Assembly: GCA_036274195.1 (NCBI GenBank)
Contig: DASUGD010000209.1
Span: forward strand, 1 to 64,000
Reading direction: 5' to 3'
Length of the DNA stretch: 64,000 nt
DNA from: JAJKIV01 sp036274195
GTDB taxonomy: Bacteria; Gemmatimonadota; Gemmatimonadetes; Gemmatimonadales; Gemmatimonadaceae
The notes beneath the pieces were generated by a model. That model made no database searches and was not told where the DNA came from. It was given only the letters and a program-made list of their open reading frames with translations. Shown here piece by piece: positions 16,313-25,141 of this stretch. Made by a program: the position numbers and the translations under genes. The number at the start of each line of letters is the position of its first letter. Position 1 is the stretch's first letter.

Positions 16313-16575
16313 CCCTTCTTCGCTGCCTTGCTTCGCGTGGCCGAGCTCTCACTGTGGCCGCCCTTGCGGCCGCCCCGGCGAGCAGGCTCGTGATTTTCGT
16401 GTCGCCCGCGACCGGAGCCCGATTTCTTGCCGCCGTGCGACATCGCGTTCACGGTGGCCCAGGCGCGGCGCTCCGCCTCACGGTCCGATAGGCCACGCTG
16501 TTCATACCCTTGCTCGATATGCTCGGCCTGGCGTTTCTGTTTGTCCGTGTATGCGCTCTTGTCTCCTCGTGGCAT
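16282..16575 (-). CDS. Small basic KGG-like stress-related protein
   Basis: A 97-residue highly charged protein. The N-terminus PRGDKSAYTDKQKRQAEH and the motif ERRAWATVNAMSHGG are shared with a widespread family often mislabelled as plasmid stabilisation protein. The C-terminus is Arg/Lys/Gly-rich (KKSGSGRGRHE and RKGGHSES), suggesting nucleic-acid binding. ATG 16575 is preceded by GGAGG at 16582-16586; the GTG at 16581 has no spacing left for that site. The function is unproven. Confidence 0.8.
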   Translation of the reverse strand: MPRGDKSAYTDKQKRQAEHIEQGYEQRGLSDREAERRAWATVNAMSHGGKKSGSGRGRHENHEPARRGGRKGGHSESSATRSKAAKKGWETRRRHEH

Positions 16576-16820
16576 CTCCACCCTCCATGGTGCTGCTCGC
16601 TGACAGCGATCGCTTCGTGAGATGCGTGCTCTACGCCGATCGCTTCGATGAATCTGGATCTATCAATCGAGCAACGCGTGTGCCGGGTGGATGTGTGGTA
16701 GCCGGGTTTCCACCTTTCACGCGCGCCAGGTTGCTTGCGGCGCCATGAACAGCGAGGTCAAGCGATGCCCTCTCGCGATCACCTCGGCGGCGTTCGCGCC
16801 AACCTCGGCTGCGGTGGTGC
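16576..16820. other. Intergenic gap, nothing firm seen
   Basis: This 245-base gap lies between the start of the small basic gene and the stop of the GH31 gene. It contains a repeated GACAGCGATCGCTTCGTGAG / GCCGATCGCTTCGATGA pair but no open frame, promoter or terminator that I can defend. Confidence 0.5.
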
Positions 16821-19256
16821 CTAACGAGCGACGGCCGGAGTCGTGATGCGCCAGCGGACCTTGCCGCCGAGCGGGTCGCGGGCGAGCGCGTACGATCCCC
16901 CGGCCGGGCGAAGCTCGAGGCGCTGCAGTGTGCCATCCGGCAGGGCGAACAGACCGGTAACGGGGCCGGCCGGCGCTCCGGGCGCGGCGAAGACCCGCAG
17001 CTCGACGTCGCTCCAGTTCATGGCCGCCGTGTGCTGCGCGACCGCGATGTGCGGGATCACCGCGTTCTGTCTGACCAGTAGCACGATGGGGATCTGGTTC
17101 GAGCGGATGTCGTGCCATGCCGCCCCGGGGTACGCACGCCCCGTCTGGTAGTCCACCCACGTCCCCGGCGGCAGGTACACCCGGCGATGGCCGGCGTTGT
17201 CGAAGAGCGGTGCGACGAGCAAGTCGGAGCCGAAGAAGTACTCGTCGTCGATGAGCCACGAGGTCGGGTCATCGGGGTACTCGAAGAAGAGCGTCCGCAT
17301 CATCGGGAAGCCCTTCTCCGACGACGCCATCGCCTGAGCATAGATGTACGGCATGAGTGCGTACTTCAGCTCGATGGCGCGCCGGAAGTCGACGACGAAG
17401 GCCGAGTCGTACTCCCACGGCTCGCGTGGCGGCGCGCCGTGCGTGCGCGTGTGTGATGAGAGCGCGCCAAAGGGCGCCCACCGGCGGTAGAGCTCTCGCG
17501 GCGACCGGTTGACGAAGCCGCCGATGTCGTGGCTCCAGTAGGTGAACCCCGACAGGCCTAACGAGAGCCCGCCGCGCAGCGTCGCCGCCATCGCCGAGTT
17601 CGTGTTCTCGGCGTCGCCCCCCCAGTGCACCGGGTAGCGCTGGCTTCCGGCCCACGCACTCCGCCCCCAGATAATGCCCGCCCCCGTGACTTGTTTCGTG
17701 ATCTCCCAGGCTGCCCTGTTGTATCGAACGGGATAGAGGTTGTGCTCGTACCACCCGGTGCGTCCGGAGGCGTAGAGACCGGTGAGCGGCGCGCCCTCGC
17801 CGAAATCCGCCTTGATCACGCCGACGCCCATGCCAAGGAGGCTCTGGAGCTTGCCCTGGTACCAGTGCACGGCGGTGGGGTTGCTGAAGTCGAGCGTCGC
17901 ATCCTCCCCACCGATCACACCGGCCTCGTTGCGAACGGCGAGGCCGCCGCGAAAGAGCTCGTCCCAGATCTTGTTGCGGCGCGTGAAGTAGGTGTACTGC
18001 CAGAGGCTCACGTGAAAGCCGTTCCGCGCGAGATCCGCGATCATGGCGCGCGGGTTCGTGAAGCGCGTCGTCGAGAACTCGTAATTGCTCTGCCAGTCCG
18101 TCTCGAACCAGCCCGTGTCGAGGTGGAGCACGTCGCTCGGGATGCGGTACTGGCGAAGCTTTGCCGCGACGTCCCGCACTTCCGCCTCCGTCTTGTAGGT
18201 GATTCGGCTCATCCAGAGGCCGAACGACCAGAGTGGAGGAACGGGGCTGCGCCCCGTGAGCGCGGTGTATTCGCTGAGGATGTCCTTGGGCTGGCCGAGA
18301 AACACGAACAGGTCGAGCACGTCGTCGCCGGCGTAGATGACGGTGTGCTGGTCGAAGTCGTGACCGAAATCGAACGTGACGGGGGCGCTCGTGTGCACGA
18401 ACATGCCGTACCCGTTGCTGCTCAGGAAAAACGGGATCGCCTTGTACTGACGGTAGTTCTGCACGCCCTGACCGTCGCGCAGGTACATGACCATCTTCTG
18501 CCCGCGCTTGTCGAGCCGCGTGAACGACTCGCCGGTTCCGAAGATCTTCTCGTCGTGCTGCAGCTCGAAGGTGGCGGCGGCACTCCGGCCGAGGTCCCGT
18601 GCTCGCCGGACGAACGAGAAGGGCGTGTATGGCTGGAAGGACGCCGGGTCGCCTAACGTTTGCGTCCGGGTGAGCAGCTTGCCGGCGGAGTCGTACAGCT
18701 CGACGTGCCACGGGTTCCGGATGAGTCGGAGCTCGCCGAACGGGCCGCGATACCGTACGACGCTGTCGCCGGCCTCGACGTGCCACGAGCGGTCGGTTGG
18801 CACCGGGCCGGCGAGCATGAGCGAGTCGGTGTCGCGGCGCGCTTCAGGCGGCAGGTCGCGCGTGAAGAACCGCAGCCGCACGGTGCGCGGGCTGACGAAG
18901 GTGATCTCGAAGGGCAGGGTGGGGTCGCGGTCGTACTCGGTGCCGGGGAACTCGGTGGCCTCCGCGCGCGAGTAGCCCACATCCATCTTGTTGAAGGAGT
19001 AGCTCGGCTGGCGGGTGTAGCGGTCCCACTGGAGGAGACCGGCGCCGGTGGAGGCGTCGAACCGCGTGACGCGGCTGGCGACGAAGTGGAGCTGGTCGGG
19101 TTTCTCGAAGTCTTCGCTGATGTCGACGAGGTCGCCGACGATCTGCGGCTGGGCCGCGGCGTGGGGGGCGGTCTGGGCGGCTGTCGTGGTCGGCCTAACG
19201 AGAATGCCGATCGTCGAGATGCCGATCAGGGCCATTCGCAGATCGTGCATGGGCAT
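16821..19256 (-). CDS. Glycoside hydrolase family 31 (alpha-glucosidase/alpha-xylosidase type)
   Basis: An 811-residue exported GH31 enzyme. A leader ending in TTTAAQ is followed by the N-terminal beta-sandwich and a (beta/alpha)8 barrel. The nucleophile is Asp484 in IKADFGEG and the acid/base is Asp577 in YWSHDIGGF, both in the expected family contexts. The LWMSRITYKTEAEV segment is typical of alpha-xylosidase-like members. It cleaves a non-reducing alpha-linked sugar by retention; whether that is glucose or xylose cannot be settled. The stop codon TAG lies in the octamer CGTTAGGC. It sits next to the DUF1080 gene on the same strand, separated by a heptad-word element. Confidence 0.92.
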   Translation of the reverse strand: MPMHDLRMALIGISTIGILVRPTTTAAQTAPHAAAQPQIVGDLVDISEDFEKPDQLHFVASRVTRFDASTGAGLLQWDRYTRQPSYSFNKMDVGYSRAEATEFPGTEYDRDPTLPFEITFVSPRTVRLRFFTRDLPPEARRDTDSLMLAGPVPTDRSWHVEAGDSVVRYRGPFGELRLIRNPWHVELYDSAGKLLTRTQTLGDPASFQPYTPFSFVRRARDLGRSAAATFELQHDEKIFGTGESFTRLDKRGQKMVMYLRDGQGVQNYRQYKAIPFFLSSNGYGMFVHTSAPVTFDFGHDFDQHTVIYAGDDVLDLFVFLGQPKDILSEYTALTGRSPVPPLWSFGLWMSRITYKTEAEVRDVAAKLRQYRIPSDVLHLDTGWFETDWQSNYEFSTTRFTNPRAMIADLARNGFHVSLWQYTYFTRRNKIWDELFRGGLAVRNEAGVIGGEDATLDFSNPTAVHWYQGKLQSLLGMGVGVIKADFGEGAPLTGLYASGRTGWYEHNLYPVRYNRAAWEITKQVTGAGIIWGRSAWAGSQRYPVHWGGDAENTNSAMAATLRGGLSLGLSGFTYWSHDIGGFVNRSPRELYRRWAPFGALSSHTRTHGAPPREPWEYDSAFVVDFRRAIELKYALMPYIYAQAMASSEKGFPMMRTLFFEYPDDPTSWLIDDEYFFGSDLLVAPLFDNAGHRRVYLPPGTWVDYQTGRAYPGAAWHDIRSNQIPIVLLVRQNAVIPHIAVAQHTAAMNWSDVELRVFAAPGAPAGPVTGLFALPDGTLQRLELRPAGGSYALARDPLGGKVRWRITTPAVAR

Positions 19257-19295
19257 CGCAGTCCCCTCGCCTGTGCTGAATGCTCGTCATCACGA

Positions 19296-19478
19296 GCCCC
19301 GAGAGACGGCAGAGGGCAGCGCACTGAAGCCAGCAGTGGGCGGTGGGCAGTGAGAAGAAGGCAGACGTGAAACGCGATGCGTGGCGCCCTCTCTGCCGTC
19401 TGCCCACTGCTGTCTGCCGTCTGCCCGCTTCAGTTCTCTGCCGTCTCCTGCCTCACACGGCTCGTTGCGCAGAAGATC
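19296..19478. repeat. Heptad-word inverted element, GGCAGAC type, with AAACGCGATGC core
   Basis: Left arm words (GACGGCAGAG, ACTGAAGC, CAGTGGGCGGTGGGCAG) are mirrored on the right by CTCTCTGCCGTCTGCCCACTG and GCTTCAGT. The core is AAACGCGATGCGTGGCGC. A related element at 60395-60547 uses the same words and the same core in the opposite orientation. It fills the gap between two codirectional minus-strand genes. Confidence 0.82.
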
Positions 19479-19492
19479 CTGACGTGGCGACC

Positions 19493-20269
19493 CTACGGTT
19501 TCTCCAGATCGCGAATCCAGATGTTGCGGTACCGCACCTTCGTCCCATGATCCTGCAGCGACATCGGCAGCCGGTCCTCATGCTTCTCGTACGGCGGCCG
19601 CTTCTGGTGGGCCGTCGGACCCGACAACACGACGTTGTCCTGCACGAGCACCCCGTTGTGCAGGACCGTGAACCGCGCCGGACTCGTGACCTTGCCCGCC
19701 GCGTCGAATCGCGGGCGATGGAAGATGATGTCGTAGGTCTGCCACTCGCCCGGCGGGCGACTCGCGTTCACGAGAGGCGGGAACTGTCCGTAGATCGCCG
19801 CCGCCTGGCCGTCCGGATACGTCCTGTTCTCGTATGAGTCGAGCACCTGCACCTCGTACCGTCCCATGAGGAAGACGCCGCTGTTCCCGCGCTCCTGGCT
19901 TTCTCCCACGGCCGGGAGCGGGGCCATCCACTCGACGTGTAGCTGGGCATCGCCGAACGCGTCGCGGGAGACGATCCCGCCAGCACCAGGCACCACCTCT
20001 ACATACCCATTCTCGACCTTCCACCCGGGCGCACCGCCGCCCTCCTTCTGCCATCGAGTGAGGTCGTCGCCGATCAGCACCGTCGCATCCGCCGGCGGCG
20101 CGACCGTCCACGTGTCCGCCGGCGGCTTCACGACGCGAGGTTGCGGGCGGTCGGTGGAGTGAATGGGCCACCGCGTGGATGGCTGGGCGTTGGCGTCAGG
20201 CATGATGACTGTGACGAGCGCCGCACTGGCGATGCCAATCGAGACGACGCGCCGAATGAGGAGGGCCAT
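19493..20269 (-). CDS. DUF1080 (3-keto-disaccharide hydrolase-like) exported protein
   Basis: A 258-residue secreted protein with a signal peptide (ALLIRRVVSIGIASAALVTV, cleaved after ANA) and a concanavalin-like beta-jellyroll of the DUF1080 family. Recognisable segments include TVLIGDDLTRWQ, the EWMAPLPAVG region, RGNSGVFLMGRYEVQVLD and the C-terminal KVRYRNIWIRDL. Members have been linked to hydrolysis of 3-keto-glycosides in the periplasm. The start at 20269 gives a clean leader; a longer frame upstream overlaps the divergent galactosidase gene and is not credible. Confidence 0.87.
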   Translation of the reverse strand: MALLIRRVVSIGIASAALVTVIMPDANAQPSTRWPIHSTDRPQPRVVKPPADTWTVAPPADATVLIGDDLTRWQKEGGGAPGWKVENGYVEVVPGAGGIVSRDAFGDAQLHVEWMAPLPAVGESQERGNSGVFLMGRYEVQVLDSYENRTYPDGQAAAIYGQFPPLVNASRPPGEWQTYDIIFHRPRFDAAGKVTSPARFTVLHNGVLVQDNVVLSGPTAHQKRPPYEKHEDRLPMSLQDHGTKVRYRNIWIRDLEKP

Positions 20270-20351
20270 AGAATGTCGTTTGGGAGAATCGGGCGAAGGT
20301 CCGACATTGATCGACCGGGCCATCAGAATCAAGTTTGCGTCCACTTGAACC

Positions 20352-20386
20352 GATAGGGAATCGGGAATGGGGAATCGGGAATCGGT
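20352..20386 (+). repeat. Heptad-word array at a gene start, GGGAATC type
   Basis: Four near-copies of GGGAATC/GGGAATG run across the start codon of the following gene, whose first codons (giving MGNRES) are made of the repeat. Complementary words lie at 22458-22488, just after that gene, so the gene is bracketed by inverted words. Confidence 0.8.
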
Positions 20387-22448
20387 GAGCCGGCGCACTT
20401 TTCTCGAGCGTGGCGCCGTGAGCGGGATCGGGCTTGGCGTCGCCTCGTTGATCGCACGTGGGCTTGGGGTGCCGAGTGCCGACGCCATGGTGGTCGATGT
20501 GGTCGATGGTGCGTTAGGCATCGGGGATCCGGCGCTCGAAGCCAACGGGTCGCAGCGGGCGCAGACGCTCACGCTGTCGAACGCCGCGATTGCCGCGCAA
20601 TGGAGCGTGGACGCCGGGCGCCTGCATTTCCTGAAGCTCGCCGAGCCGAACGGCGCCGTGCTGCGAGTTCCGGATGACGTCTTCACGATCATCCTCGGCG
20701 ACGGCGAGCCAATCCGCGCGAGCGAGATGCGCGTGGTCGCCACTCCGCGCGTCGGGGCGATCGCGACCGCCGCAGGCGCGTCCCGGCTCGCCGAGCGGTT
20801 ACCGGGTCGTGAGGTCACGGTGCAGCTCGAGGATTTCGCGCGGCGGCTCGCGGTGAGCTGGCGCGCCGAGCTGCGCGACGGCGCGCGATACATCCGGCAG
20901 GAGCTGACGGTCCGATCGTCGAAGGACATTCGTGTTCGCGAGATCGTCCTCGTCGATCTTCCGGCGCTCGCGGCGACGATCATTGGAAGCGTGAAGGGGA
21001 GCCCGATCATCATCGACCGATGGTTCGCATCGGCCGAGCATCCGCTGGCCGTGAACGCGGTCGATGGCGCGCGGGTCCGATCGTCGATCGTGCGGGAATT
21101 GCCGCTGCGCCCGTCTACCACGCTGCAGCTCTCGTCGGTGATCGGGACGACCCGCGCGGGACAGCTCCGCCGTGATTTCCTCGCGTACCTGGAACGGGAA
21201 CGTGCGCGTCCGTACCGGCCGTTCCTGCACTACAACTCGTGGTACGACCTCGGCTACTTCTCGAAGTTCAACGAGCCCGAGGCGCTCGCGGTGATCAGGG
21301 CGTTCGGCGAGGAGCTGGAGCGGAAGCGCGGCGTCGAGCTGGACTCGTTCCTGTTCGACGACGGGTGGGACGACCCGAAGACACTATGGGGGTTTCACAG
21401 TGGATTCCCGCGGGGCTTCTCGGGCGTGCGCGAAGCAGCTGCGCGCTACGGCGCGGCCCCGGGCGTCTGGCTGTCGCCGTGGGGCGGCTACGGCAAGCCG
21501 AAGCAGGATCGCCTAACGAACGGCAAGGCCAAGGGGTTCGAGACGAACGCCGGCGGCTTCGCGCTTTCCGGACCGGTGTACTATCGTCGGTTCCTGGACA
21601 CCTGCCTGACGATGATCCGCCGCTACGGCGTGAACCAGTTCAAGTTCGACGGCACGGGCAACGCCGACCGCGCGTTCCCGGGCAGCGCGTTCGGCAGCGA
21701 CTTCGAGGCGGCGATCGCGCTCATCGAGACGCTCCGCCGGGAGAAGCCGGACCTGTACGTGAACCTCACGACGGGCACGTATCCGTCGCCGTTCTGGCTC
21801 CGCTGGGCGGACTCGATCTGGCGCGGCGGTGAGGACCACGAGTTCGCCGGCATCGGATCGAAGCGCCAGCAGTGGATCACGTACCGGGACGCGGACACGT
21901 ACGCCAACGTCGTCAGGCGCGGACCGCTCTTCCCGATCAATTCGCTGATGCTGCACGGGCTCATCTTCGCCCGATCGGCGAAGAACCTTCAGATCGATCC
22001 GCAGAACGATTTCCCGTCGGAGGTGCGCTCGTACTTCGGCACGGGGACGCAGCTCCAGGAGATGTACATCACGCCCGCGCTGCTCGACACGGCGAACTGG
22101 GACGTGCTCGCGGGGTCGGCGAAGTGGTCGCGACGCAACGCGGCCACGCTCGTGGACACGCACTGGATCGGCGGCGATCCGGCCGTGCTGCAGCCGTATG
22201 GTTGGGCGTCGTGGTCGCCGCGCGGCGGGATCATCACCATCAGGAACCCGAGCGACAGGGTGCAGGCGATTGGGATCGACGTACAGGAGGCATTCGAGCT
22301 GCCGCCGGATGCCCCGCGGCTGTTCAAGTCGCGGAACGCGTTCCCGGCAGGCCGCGGGCGCATGGTCCCGAGTCAGTTCATCAAGACACAGTCGCAGCGC
22401 ATCGATCTGCAGCCGTTCGAAGTCCTGACGTTGGAATTGACGCCCTAG
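20367..22448 (+). CDS. Tat-exported alpha-galactosidase-like glycoside hydrolase (clan GH-D type)
   Basis: A 693-residue exported enzyme. A twin-arginine leader (SRRTFLERGAVSGIGLG) is followed by a beta-sandwich and a (beta/alpha)8 barrel. The barrel carries FLHYNSWYDLGYFSKF, LDSFLFDDGWDD and VNQFKFDGTGN, where the Asp of KFD is the expected nucleophile of GH27/GH36-type alpha-galactosidases. The DSIWRGGEDHEF region may carry the acid/base. The best reading is a retaining alpha-galactosidase-like enzyme; exact family membership is uncertain. The start may be ATG 20367, inside the heptad repeat, or GTG 20385 just before SRRTF. It heads a plus-strand run with a symporter, a nucleotidyltransferase and a galactokinase. 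Confidence 0.8.
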   Translation: MGNRESVSRRTFLERGAVSGIGLGVASLIARGLGVPSADAMVVDVVDGALGIGDPALEANGSQRAQTLTLSNAAIAAQWSVDAGRLHFLKLAEPNGAVLRVPDDVFTIILGDGEPIRASEMRVVATPRVGAIATAAGASRLAERLPGREVTVQLEDFARRLAVSWRAELRDGARYIRQELTVRSSKDIRVREIVLVDLPALAATIIGSVKGSPIIIDRWFASAEHPLAVNAVDGARVRSSIVRELPLRPSTTLQLSSVIGTTRAGQLRRDFLAYLERERARPYRPFLHYNSWYDLGYFSKFNEPEALAVIRAFGEELERKRGVELDSFLFDDGWDDPKTLWGFHSGFPRGFSGVREAAARYGAAPGVWLSPWGGYGKPKQDRLTNGKAKGFETNAGGFALSGPVYYRRFLDTCLTMIRRYGVNQFKFDGTGNADRAFPGSAFGSDFEAAIALIETLRREKPDLYVNLTTGTYPSPFWLRWADSIWRGGEDHEFAGIGSKRQQWITYRDADTYANVVRRGPLFPINSLMLHGLIFARSAKNLQIDPQNDFPSEVRSYFGTGTQLQEMYITPALLDTANWDVLAGSAKWSRRNAATLVDTHWIGGDPAVLQPYGWASWSPRGGIITIRNPSDRVQAIGIDVQEAFELPPDAPRLFKSRNAFPAGRGRMVPSQFIKTQSQRIDLQPFEVLTLELTP

Positions 22449-22457
22449 GCGCGTTCG

Positions 22458-22488
22458 ATTTCCGATTCCCTATTCCCGATTCCCGACA
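22458..22488 (-). repeat. Heptad-word array, complementary to the one at 20352
   Basis: GATTCCC and TATTCCC words fill the short gap between the galactosidase stop and the symporter start, ending two bases before the ATG. They are the complement of the array at the galactosidase start. No other ribosome site is visible for the symporter in this gap. Confidence 0.8.
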
Positions 22489-22489
22489 G

Positions 22490-24265
22490 ATGCGGCTGAC
22501 ATCGCTCGACTGGATCATCGTCGTCGTATCCATCATCGTCTCGTTCATTCCCGCGATCGTGCTCGCACGACGCGCCGGGTCGAGCACGGCGGAGTTCTTT
22601 ACGTCGGGGCGAGCGGCGCCGTGGTGGCTGATCGGTGTGTCCATGGTCGCGACGACCTTCAGCACCGACACGCCGAACCTCGTCACGAACATCGTTCGCA
22701 CCGGTGGCGTCGCCGGCAACTGGGCCTGGTGGGCCTTCCTGCTCACCGGCATGGCCACGGTGTTCTTCTACGCGCGACTCTGGCGTCGCTCCGGCGTGCT
22801 CACCGATCTCGAATTCTACGAGATCCGGTACTCCGGAAGGCCCGCGACCTTCGTCCGCGGGTTCCGCGCCCTGTACCTGGGCCTCTTCTTCAACTGCGTG
22901 ATCATGGCGACGGTGAACCTCGCTGCCGCGAAGATCGCGAACGTGTTGTTAGGCTGGCCGATGGCGAAGACGCTGCTCGTCTGCGCGCTGCTCAACGTCG
23001 CGTTCGCGGCGACGTCGGGGCTCTGGGGCGTGCTCGTCACCGACTTCATTCAGTTCGGCATCGCGATGACCGGCTCGGTCGCGGCGGCCGTCTATGCCGT
23101 TAGGCAGCCACAGGTCGGTGGGCTCGCGACGCTGTTCGCCAGGTCGGACCTGAAGACGCTCGCCCTCGTCCCCGACTTCGGCGACTGGAGCGTGGCTCTC
23201 GCCGTCATGATCATCCCACTCACCATCCAATGGTGGTCGGTCTGGTATCCGGGGGCGGAGCCGGGCGGTGGCAGCTACATCGCCCAGCGCATGCTCGCCG
23301 CGAGGACGGAGAAGGACGCGCTCGGCGGCACGCTGTTCTTCAACTTCGCACACTACGCGCTGCGTCCGTGGCCGTGGGTCGTCGTGGCACTCGCGTCGAT
23401 TCTCGTGTTCCCGACGCTCGACGATATCCGACGCGCCTTCCCGTACGTGGATGCGTCGCTCATCGGACACGACATGGCGTATCCGGCGATGCTCACCTTT
23501 CTCCCGGCGGGCCTGCTGGGGCTCATGGTGGCGGGACTGCTCGCCGCCTACGTCTCGACGATCTCGACGCACCTCAACTGGGGCACGTCGTACATCGTGC
23601 ACGACTTCTACCGGCGCTTCATGAAACCGGGAGCCGACGAGCGTCACTACGTGCTCGTCGGGCGCCTCGTGACGGGCGGGCTCATGGTCCTCGCCAGTGC
23701 GCTGACGTTCGTGCTCACCACGGCTCAGGCCAGCTTCAACCTCCTGTTGTCGGTCGGCGCTGGTACCGGGCTGATCTACCTGTTGCGCTGGTACTGGTGG
23801 CGCATCAACGCGTGGAGCGAGATCGCCGCCATGGTGAGCTCGTTCGTCGTCGCCGTCGGGTTCTTCGTTGCCCAGAAGAACGGCGCGACGATTGCTACTG
23901 CCACGTCGCTGCTCATCACGATCGCGGTGACGACGGTCGTGTGGGTGGCGGCGACGTACCTGACGGCACCGACCGCTCGGGCCACGCTCGTATCGTTCTA
24001 CCGACTGGTGCGCCCGCCTGGTGCTGGCTGGAACCCGGTTCGCGCGGACGCCGGTGTGGGGCCGTCGCCTGACAGCATCGCACAATCGCTCCTCGGATGG
24101 GTTCTGGGATGTCTCGTGGTCTACGCCGCGTTGTTCGGGTCGGGAAGCTATCTGTACGGTCGGACCGCGCAGGGGGTCGCGTGGACGGTGGTGTTCGTCG
24201 TCGCGTGTGCGGGGCTTATTCGCTTGATGGCACGGCTGTGGCGCGAGCCGGAGCTGGGGCGTTAG
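22490..24265 (+). CDS. Sodium:solute symporter (SSS family)
   Basis: A 591-residue inner-membrane transporter of the sodium/solute symporter family with about 13-14 hydrophobic helices. The first helix DWIIVVVSIIVSFIPAIVLA, the SGRAAPWWLIGVSMVATTFS segment and the later AAYVSTISTHLNWGTSYIV helix are the usual family landmarks and resemble sugar/sialate-type symporters. Given its position directly behind an exported galactosidase and ahead of a galactokinase, galactose or a galactoside is a reasonable guess for the cargo. The stop is TAG within the octamer CGTTAGGC. Confidence 0.9.
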   Translation: MRLTSLDWIIVVVSIIVSFIPAIVLARRAGSSTAEFFTSGRAAPWWLIGVSMVATTFSTDTPNLVTNIVRTGGVAGNWAWWAFLLTGMATVFFYARLWRRSGVLTDLEFYEIRYSGRPATFVRGFRALYLGLFFNCVIMATVNLAAAKIANVLLGWPMAKTLLVCALLNVAFAATSGLWGVLVTDFIQFGIAMTGSVAAAVYAVRQPQVGGLATLFARSDLKTLALVPDFGDWSVALAVMIIPLTIQWWSVWYPGAEPGGGSYIAQRMLAARTEKDALGGTLFFNFAHYALRPWPWVVVALASILVFPTLDDIRRAFPYVDASLIGHDMAYPAMLTFLPAGLLGLMVAGLLAAYVSTISTHLNWGTSYIVHDFYRRFMKPGADERHYVLVGRLVTGGLMVLASALTFVLTTAQASFNLLLSVGAGTGLIYLLRWYWWRINAWSEIAAMVSSFVVAVGFFVAQKNGATIATATSLLITIAVTTVVWVAATYLTAPTARATLVSFYRLVRPPGAGWNPVRADAGVGPSPDSIAQSLLGWVLGCLVVYAALFGSGSYLYGRTAQGVAWTVVFVVACAGLIRLMARLWREPELGR

Positions 24266-24268
24266 GCC

Positions 24269-24316
24269 TTCTGTCATTCCTCGCCTCCGCCCCTGCGGCG
24301 CTGCGCTCGGAATGAC
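24269..24316. repeat. REP-like palindrome containing a start codon
   Basis: The unit CTGTCATTCCTCGCC...GCGCTCGGAATGAC is a diverged palindrome whose ends pair (GTCATTCC with GGAATGAC). The last ATG, at 24312, is the start codon of the nucleotidyltransferase gene. The same unit appears at 15000-15170, 50195-50240 and 63625-63670. Confidence 0.8.
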
Positions 24317-25124
24317 CAGCAAGGCCGTCATTCTCGCCCGCGGGCTCGGCAAGCGGATGCGGCAGGCGGACGAGCGGGCAACGATCGACGCCCAGCAGGC
24401 AGCCGTCGCCGATCAGGGCATCAAAGCAATGATTCCCATCGGCAGGCCGTTCCTCGACTACGTTCTGAGCGCGCTCGCGGACGCCGAGTACCGTGACGTT
24501 TGCCTCGTCATCGGGCCGGAGCACTCCGCCGTGCGCGACTACTACGAACGAGCCGACCGGCTCGACCGCGTCCGCCTCACGTTCGCGATCCAGGAGCGCC
24601 CCATCGGAACGGCCAACGCCGTGCTTGCCGCCGAGCCGTTCGCAGGCGACGACCGCTTTCTCGTGATGAACGCCGACAACTACTATCCGGTCGCGGCCTA
24701 CGCGGCGCTGCGCGCTCTGGGCGAGCCGGGGCTCATCGCGTTCGATCGAACCGCGCTCATTGCCGACGGACACATTCCTCCGGAGCGGATTCTCAAGTTC
24801 GCGCTCCTCGACATCGACGACGATGGTTATCTCCGACGCATCGTGGAGAAGCCCGACGAAGCAACGGCGCACGCGATGGCCGGCGTGCGTGCGGTGAGCA
24901 TGAACCTCTGGTGTTTCGACGCGGGTATCTTCGACCCATGCCGGACGGTCGCGCCGTCGCCGCGGGGCGAGCTCGAGCTTCCCTTTGCGGTCCAGCATGC
25001 GATCGACGCGTACGGTCGCCGTTTCCGCGCCGTTCCGATGGCGGCGCCCGTGCTCGATCTTTCCAGCCGCGGTGACATTGCCGGAGTCGCGGAGCGACTC
25101 TCGGGTCTCGAGGTCAGACTCTGA
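24312..25124 (+). CDS. Nucleotidyltransferase (sugar-1-phosphate NDP-transferase type)
   Basis: A 270-residue GT-A-fold nucleotidyltransferase. The N-terminal loop KAVILARGLGKRMRQ corresponds to the G-x-G-x-R nucleotide-binding signature, and the metal site is in FLVMNADNYYP. IQERPIGTANAVLAAE and IVEKPDEA are typical sugar-phosphate-side motifs. It should transfer NMP from an NTP to a sugar-1-phosphate, probably the product of the kinase encoded next. The start codon lies in the end of a REP-like palindrome and no separate ribosome site is evident, so translation may depend on the upstream symporter. Confidence 0.87.
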   Translation: MTSKAVILARGLGKRMRQADERATIDAQQAAVADQGIKAMIPIGRPFLDYVLSALADAEYRDVCLVIGPEHSAVRDYYERADRLDRVRLTFAIQERPIGTANAVLAAEPFAGDDRFLVMNADNYYPVAAYAALRALGEPGLIAFDRTALIADGHIPPERILKFALLDIDDDGYLRRIVEKPDEATAHAMAGVRAVSMNLWCFDAGIFDPCRTVAPSPRGELELPFAVQHAIDAYGRRFRAVPMAAPVLDLSSRGDIAGVAERLSGLEVRL

Positions 25125-25141
25125 GAAGGGGGATTACAGTC

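Noticed and set aside
19493..21121. A 542-residue version of the DUF1080 protein
   Set aside because: The upstream half overlaps the divergent galactosidase gene and gives Arg/Ser/Thr-rich noise; a signal peptide starts at 20269.
22949..24352. A 467-codon minus-strand frame opposite the symporter
   Set aside because: Highly charged low-complexity translation with no domain, while the symporter frame has clear helices.
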